DNA of 8,609 nt from NCBI GenBank assembly GCA_913057885.1, contig CAJXOI010000021.1:1-8609 (forward strand), in the 5' to 3' direction. Below the pieces are notes generated by a model. That model saw only the letters and a program-made list of their open reading frames with translations, made no database searches and had not been told where the DNA came from. How positions within the stretch are numbered: position 1 is the stretch's first letter; every line of letters starts with the position of its first letter. Positions 6,517 through 8,609 of the stretch are shown here, in pieces. The position numbers and the translations under genes were made by a program. The DNA is from an uncultured Micavibrio sp. (GTDB lineage: Bacteria > Pseudomonadota > Alphaproteobacteria > Micavibrionales > UBA1664).

Positions 6517-7137
6517 ATGAGCGCTAAAAGACCAAATGCAAAGCATAAAATTGATCGCCGTCTAAAGGTTAACCTTTGGGGTCGTGCAAAATCACCATAC
6601 AACACACGCCAATATGGACCTGGACAACACGGGCCAAACGCTCGCGGCAAGCTATCCGATTTCGGAACACAGCTTCAGGCCAAACAGAAATTGAAAGGCT
6701 ATTACGGGAATATTGGTGAAAAACAATTCCGTAAATATTACCAAGAGGCAACACGATTGAAAGGTGACACATCACAAAACCTTATTGGTTTGTTGGAACA
6801 ACGCCTTGACGCCGTTGTTTACCGTATGAAATTCGCCCCCACAGTGTTCGCCGCACGCCAGCTTGTCTCTCATGGTCACGTTTTGGTGAATGGCAAGCGT
6901 TTGAATATCGGATCTTATCAAGTTCAGGCCGGTGATGAGATTTCCATCCGTGAAAAATCACGCACACACCAAAATGTGATTGGCGGACTTGAATCCGTTG
7001 AACGTGATGTTCCTGAATATCTGGACGTTGATCCGGCAAAATTCACAGGAAAATTTGTTCGCGTCCCTGTTTTGGAAGATGTCCCCTACCCGGTTCAAAT
7101 GGAACCGAATTTGGTTGTGGAATTTTACTCACGTTAA
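6517..7137 (+). CDS. rpsD: 30S ribosomal protein S4
   Basis: Primary 16S rRNA-binding protein that starts assembly of the 30S body and sits at the mRNA entry channel. 206 residues, standard length. The N-terminal part is the zinc-free form: no cysteine cluster, and [18 protein letters not shown] at 58-75. The S4 RNA-binding fold follows from about 95 to 158, with [23 protein letters not shown] and [19 protein letters not shown], the most conserved part of the family. A good ribosome binding site, aaagga (6505-6510), sits 6 bases before the ATG. It appears to have its own leader and promoter rather than lying in a large ribosomal protein operon. A palindromic repeat follows its stop within a few bases. 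Confidence 0.98.
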   Translation: MSAKRPNAKHKIDRRLKVNLWGRAKSPYNTRQYGPGQHGPNARGKLSDFGTQLQAKQKLKGYYGNIGEKQFRKYYQEATRLKGDTSQNLIGLLEQRLDAVVYRMKFAPTVFAARQLVSHGHVLVNGKRLNIGSYQVQAGDEISIREKSRTHQNVIGGLESVERDVPEYLDVDPAKFTGKFVRVPVLEDVPYPVQMEPNLVVEFYSR

Positions 7138-7141
7138 TAAG

Positions 7142-7220
7142 CATCCCCGTTTTATCGGGGATCCAGAACTATACTTTATGGATCCCCGCTTTCGCGGGGA
7201 ATTCTATATCAGAAATGACA
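7142..7220. repeat. Palindromic interspersed repeat between rpsD and trmJ
   Basis: Four alternating copies of a ccccg/cgggg unit fill the gap: atccccg (7143-7149) and cggggat (7156-7162) form one hairpin with a 6-base loop; tccccgc (7183-7189) and gcgggga (7194-7200) form another with loop tttc; and cggggatcca (7156-7165) can instead pair with tggatccccg (7179-7188). The pattern matches a repeat type I know from alphaproteobacterial genomes, whose translation contains MDPRFRG. One end has lost the usual tgtc; the other reads aattctatatcag before aatgaca. I cannot say whether that last aatgaca (7214-7220) is the element's original end. It is a different family from the nadE element. No T-tract follows, so intrinsic termination is not shown. 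Confidence 0.75.
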
Positions 7221-7946
7221 ACGCAATTACATAAACCCTCTATCATCCTTGTGAACCCGCAATTGGGTGAAAATATCGGCATGGTCGCCCGTGCAATGCT
7301 GAACTGCGGTCTGACTGACCTGCGCGTTGTGAATCCTCGTGATGGATGGCCTTCGGAAAGTGCCATCCGTGCCTCATCAGGTGCATTAGATAAAGGCGTT
7401 ATCGTTACAATTTATGACACCACCCAAGATGCCATAGCCGATATGCATTGGACGCTTGCAACGACCGCCCGCCCTCGTGATATGGTTAAAGAAGTCTACA
7501 CGGCGGGGTCCGCCATGGCTGAAACCCACAACAAAATTAAAAATGGACAAAAAATTGGCGTGTTGTTTGGGGCGGAGCGCACCGGATTGGAAAATGAGGA
7601 TATCGCCCTTGCCTCTGCTATTATCACAATCCCGCTTAACCCTGATTTTTGTTCTCTGAATTTGGCGCAGGCGGTTTTATTGGTTGCCTATGAATTTATG
7701 GTGCAGGCGGATCAAACACCCGAAAAACAATTGGTAACAGGAAAAACCGATATTGCCACCGCCGCAACAGTGGCCAATTTCACCGACCGTGTAATTGCGG
7801 AAATGGACGACCGTGGATTTTTCAAATCCCCTGATATGCGCCCGACGATGGAACGGAATTTGATGAATTTATTCACGCGGCACACGTGGACGGATCAAGA
7901 TATCCAAACATTCCATGGGGTTATCTCTGCATTGATTAAAGAATAA
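7215..7946 (+). CDS. trmJ: tRNA (cytidine/uridine-2'-O-)-methyltransferase TrmJ
   Basis: SPOUT-class (TrmH/SpoU) methyltransferase that uses S-adenosylmethionine to 2'-O-methylate position 32 of tRNA anticodon loops. 243 residues, within the usual range. The three SpoU motifs are present: motif 1 NPQLGENIGMVARAM (14-28) with N20 and catalytic R26; motif 2 GVLFGAERTGLENED (115-129); and motif 3 IPLNPDFCSLNLAQAV (139-154), which form the trefoil-knot cofactor site. The C-terminal ~75 residues are a helical extension typical of TrmJ. ATG 7215 is the only good start and places the N-terminus correctly, but it has no proper Shine-Dalgarno: the nearest purine-rich run, gcgggga, is 14 bases upstream and belongs to the repeat. 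A close SPOUT relative is the alternative. Confidence 0.93.
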   Translation: MTTQLHKPSIILVNPQLGENIGMVARAMLNCGLTDLRVVNPRDGWPSESAIRASSGALDKGVIVTIYDTTQDAIADMHWTLATTARPRDMVKEVYTAGSAMAETHNKIKNGQKIGVLFGAERTGLENEDIALASAIITIPLNPDFCSLNLAQAVLLVAYEFMVQADQTPEKQLVTGKTDIATAATVANFTDRVIAEMDDRGFFKSPDMRPTMERNLMNLFTRHTWTDQDIQTFHGVISALIKE

Positions 7947-7983
7947 TTCCCTCCTCGAAACGACTCCTGCTATTCTGTTACAC

Positions 7984-8609
7984 ATGAAATTGATCAAGGC
8001 AATGGCAACCGTTGCGGGATTCACCATGATGTCCCGCGTTTTGGGGTTTATCCGCGACATTCTAACCGCCGCCGTGATGGGTGCGGGCCCATTGGCCGAT
8101 GCTTTTTTTGTTGCGCTTAAATTACCAAATTTGTTCCGTCGCATTACCGCCGAAGGGGCATTTAGCGTTGCCTTTGTCCCATTGTTTTCTGAATCGATAG
8201 AAAAAGACGGCAAGGCGGAGTCCCTGTCTATGGCGCGGAACATGATGGGGTTTATGTTTTTGATTATCACGATCTTCAGCGTCATTGCCGTTGCCGCCAT
8301 GCCCTATATCATTATGGCGATTGCCCCGGGGTTTGAACGCGAGGGATTTCGGTTTGAAAATGCGGTTGAACTGACACGCATTACATTCCCTTATTTATTA
8401 TTCATCTCTATGGCGGCGTTATTGGGCGGGGTGATGAACACGGTTGGACGGTTTGGCGTCTATGCGTTTTTACCATGCCTGTTTAATTTGTGCCTGATCG
8501 GGGTGCTTTTGACCCATGATATGATTTGGGATACCCCTGCCCATGCCTTGGCCTATGGTGTGGCTATTGCCGGTATTGCGCAATTTGCATGGATTTTTGT
8601 TTATGCGGC
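7984..8609 (+). CDS. murJ: Lipid II flippase MurJ (partial, 3' end outside window)
   Basis: The first 208 codons of a MOP-superfamily membrane protein that flips lipid II across the inner membrane for peptidoglycan synthesis. The reading frame stays open to the window edge. The N-terminus is highly characteristic: ATVAGFTMMSRVLGFIRDILTAAVMGAG (8-35), then ADAFFVALKLPNLFRRITAEGAFSVAFVPLF, which carries the conserved MurJ charged residues. Further hydrophobic helices follow at about 78-104 (MMGFMFLIITIFSVIAV onward), in PYLLFISMAALLGGVMN, in FLPCLFNLCLIGVLL and in AIAGIAQFAWIFVYA. The start at 7984 has no clear Shine-Dalgarno but fits the family exactly. It lies 37 bases after trmJ on the same strand, so co-transcription is likely. 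Minus-strand reading frames opposite it are shadows. Confidence 0.95.
   Translation, partial: MKLIKAMATVAGFTMMSRVLGFIRDILTAAVMGAGPLADAFFVALKLPNLFRRITAEGAFSVAFVPLFSESIEKDGKAESLSMARNMMGFMFLIITIFSVIAVAAMPYIIMAIAPGFEREGFRFENAVELTRITFPYLLFISMAALLGGVMNTVGRFGVYAFLPCLFNLCLIGVLLTHDMIWDTPAHALAYGVAIAGIAQFAWIFVYA

Noticed and set aside
7143..7200. Intrinsic terminator of rpsD
   Set aside because: The hairpins are GC-rich, but no T-tract follows on either strand, and the arrangement fits an interspersed repeat better.
6980..7234. Plus-strand reading frame across the rpsD end and the repeat
   Set aside because: It overlaps rpsD in another frame and its second half (MDPRFRG...) is simply translated repeat sequence.
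7869..8300. Minus-strand 143-residue reading frame at the trmJ-murJ junction
   Set aside because: The opposite strand encodes the highly conserved MurJ N-terminus. The minus frame shows no family resemblance.
1..8609. CRISPR array, transposase, phage or defence genes
   Set aside because: No regularly spaced repeats and no such protein families were found. The only repetitive DNA is the two palindromic elements.

Overview
This window is a gene-dense stretch of a bacterial chromosome. It most likely comes from an alphaproteobacterium of moderate GC content. The support is indirect: an HIGN form of the class I signature in GltX, the nadE-gltX adjacency, a zinc-less S4 of about 205 residues, and two interspersed palindromic repeats of the kinds I associate with Rickettsiales and other Alphaproteobacteria. 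I cannot fix the genus.

Layout. A short squalene/phytoene-synthase-like protein (5-490, +) converges on, and overlaps by 18 bases, a class I cyclic-nucleotide phosphodiesterase-like gene (473-1504, -). A small Tat-exported protein of unknown function (1612-2091, +) is transcribed away from the phosphodiesterase. Next comes a compact same-strand run: nadE (glutamine-dependent NAD+ synthetase), gltX (glutamyl-tRNA synthetase), a thiamine pyrophosphokinase and an AhpD-like CxxC protein. The gaps are 20, 4 and 4 bases, so this looks like an operon. A minus-strand tRNA with anticodon CAT, best read as the lysidine-modified tRNA-Ile2, lies one base past the AhpD-like stop. After a 175-base leader with a promoter candidate and hairpins come rpsD (ribosomal protein S4), trmJ (tRNA 2'-O-methyltransferase) and the first 208 codons of murJ (lipid II flippase), which runs off the window.

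The genes are mainly housekeeping: NAD and thiamine diphosphate cofactors, tRNA charging and modification, the ribosome and cell wall export. I find no phage, transposase, CRISPR or defence genes.

The most notable feature is at 2871-2936. A 66-base palindromic repeat with 12-base terminal inverted repeats (tgtcattccgag / ctcgggatgaca) sits in frame inside nadE, adding about 22 residues exactly at the linker between the glutaminase and synthetase domains. This is the architecture of the Rickettsia palindromic elements. A second, different repeat (7142-7220) fills the rpsD-trmJ gap, and its edge appears to form the trmJ start region. I did not find a convincing undescribed multi-gene system.
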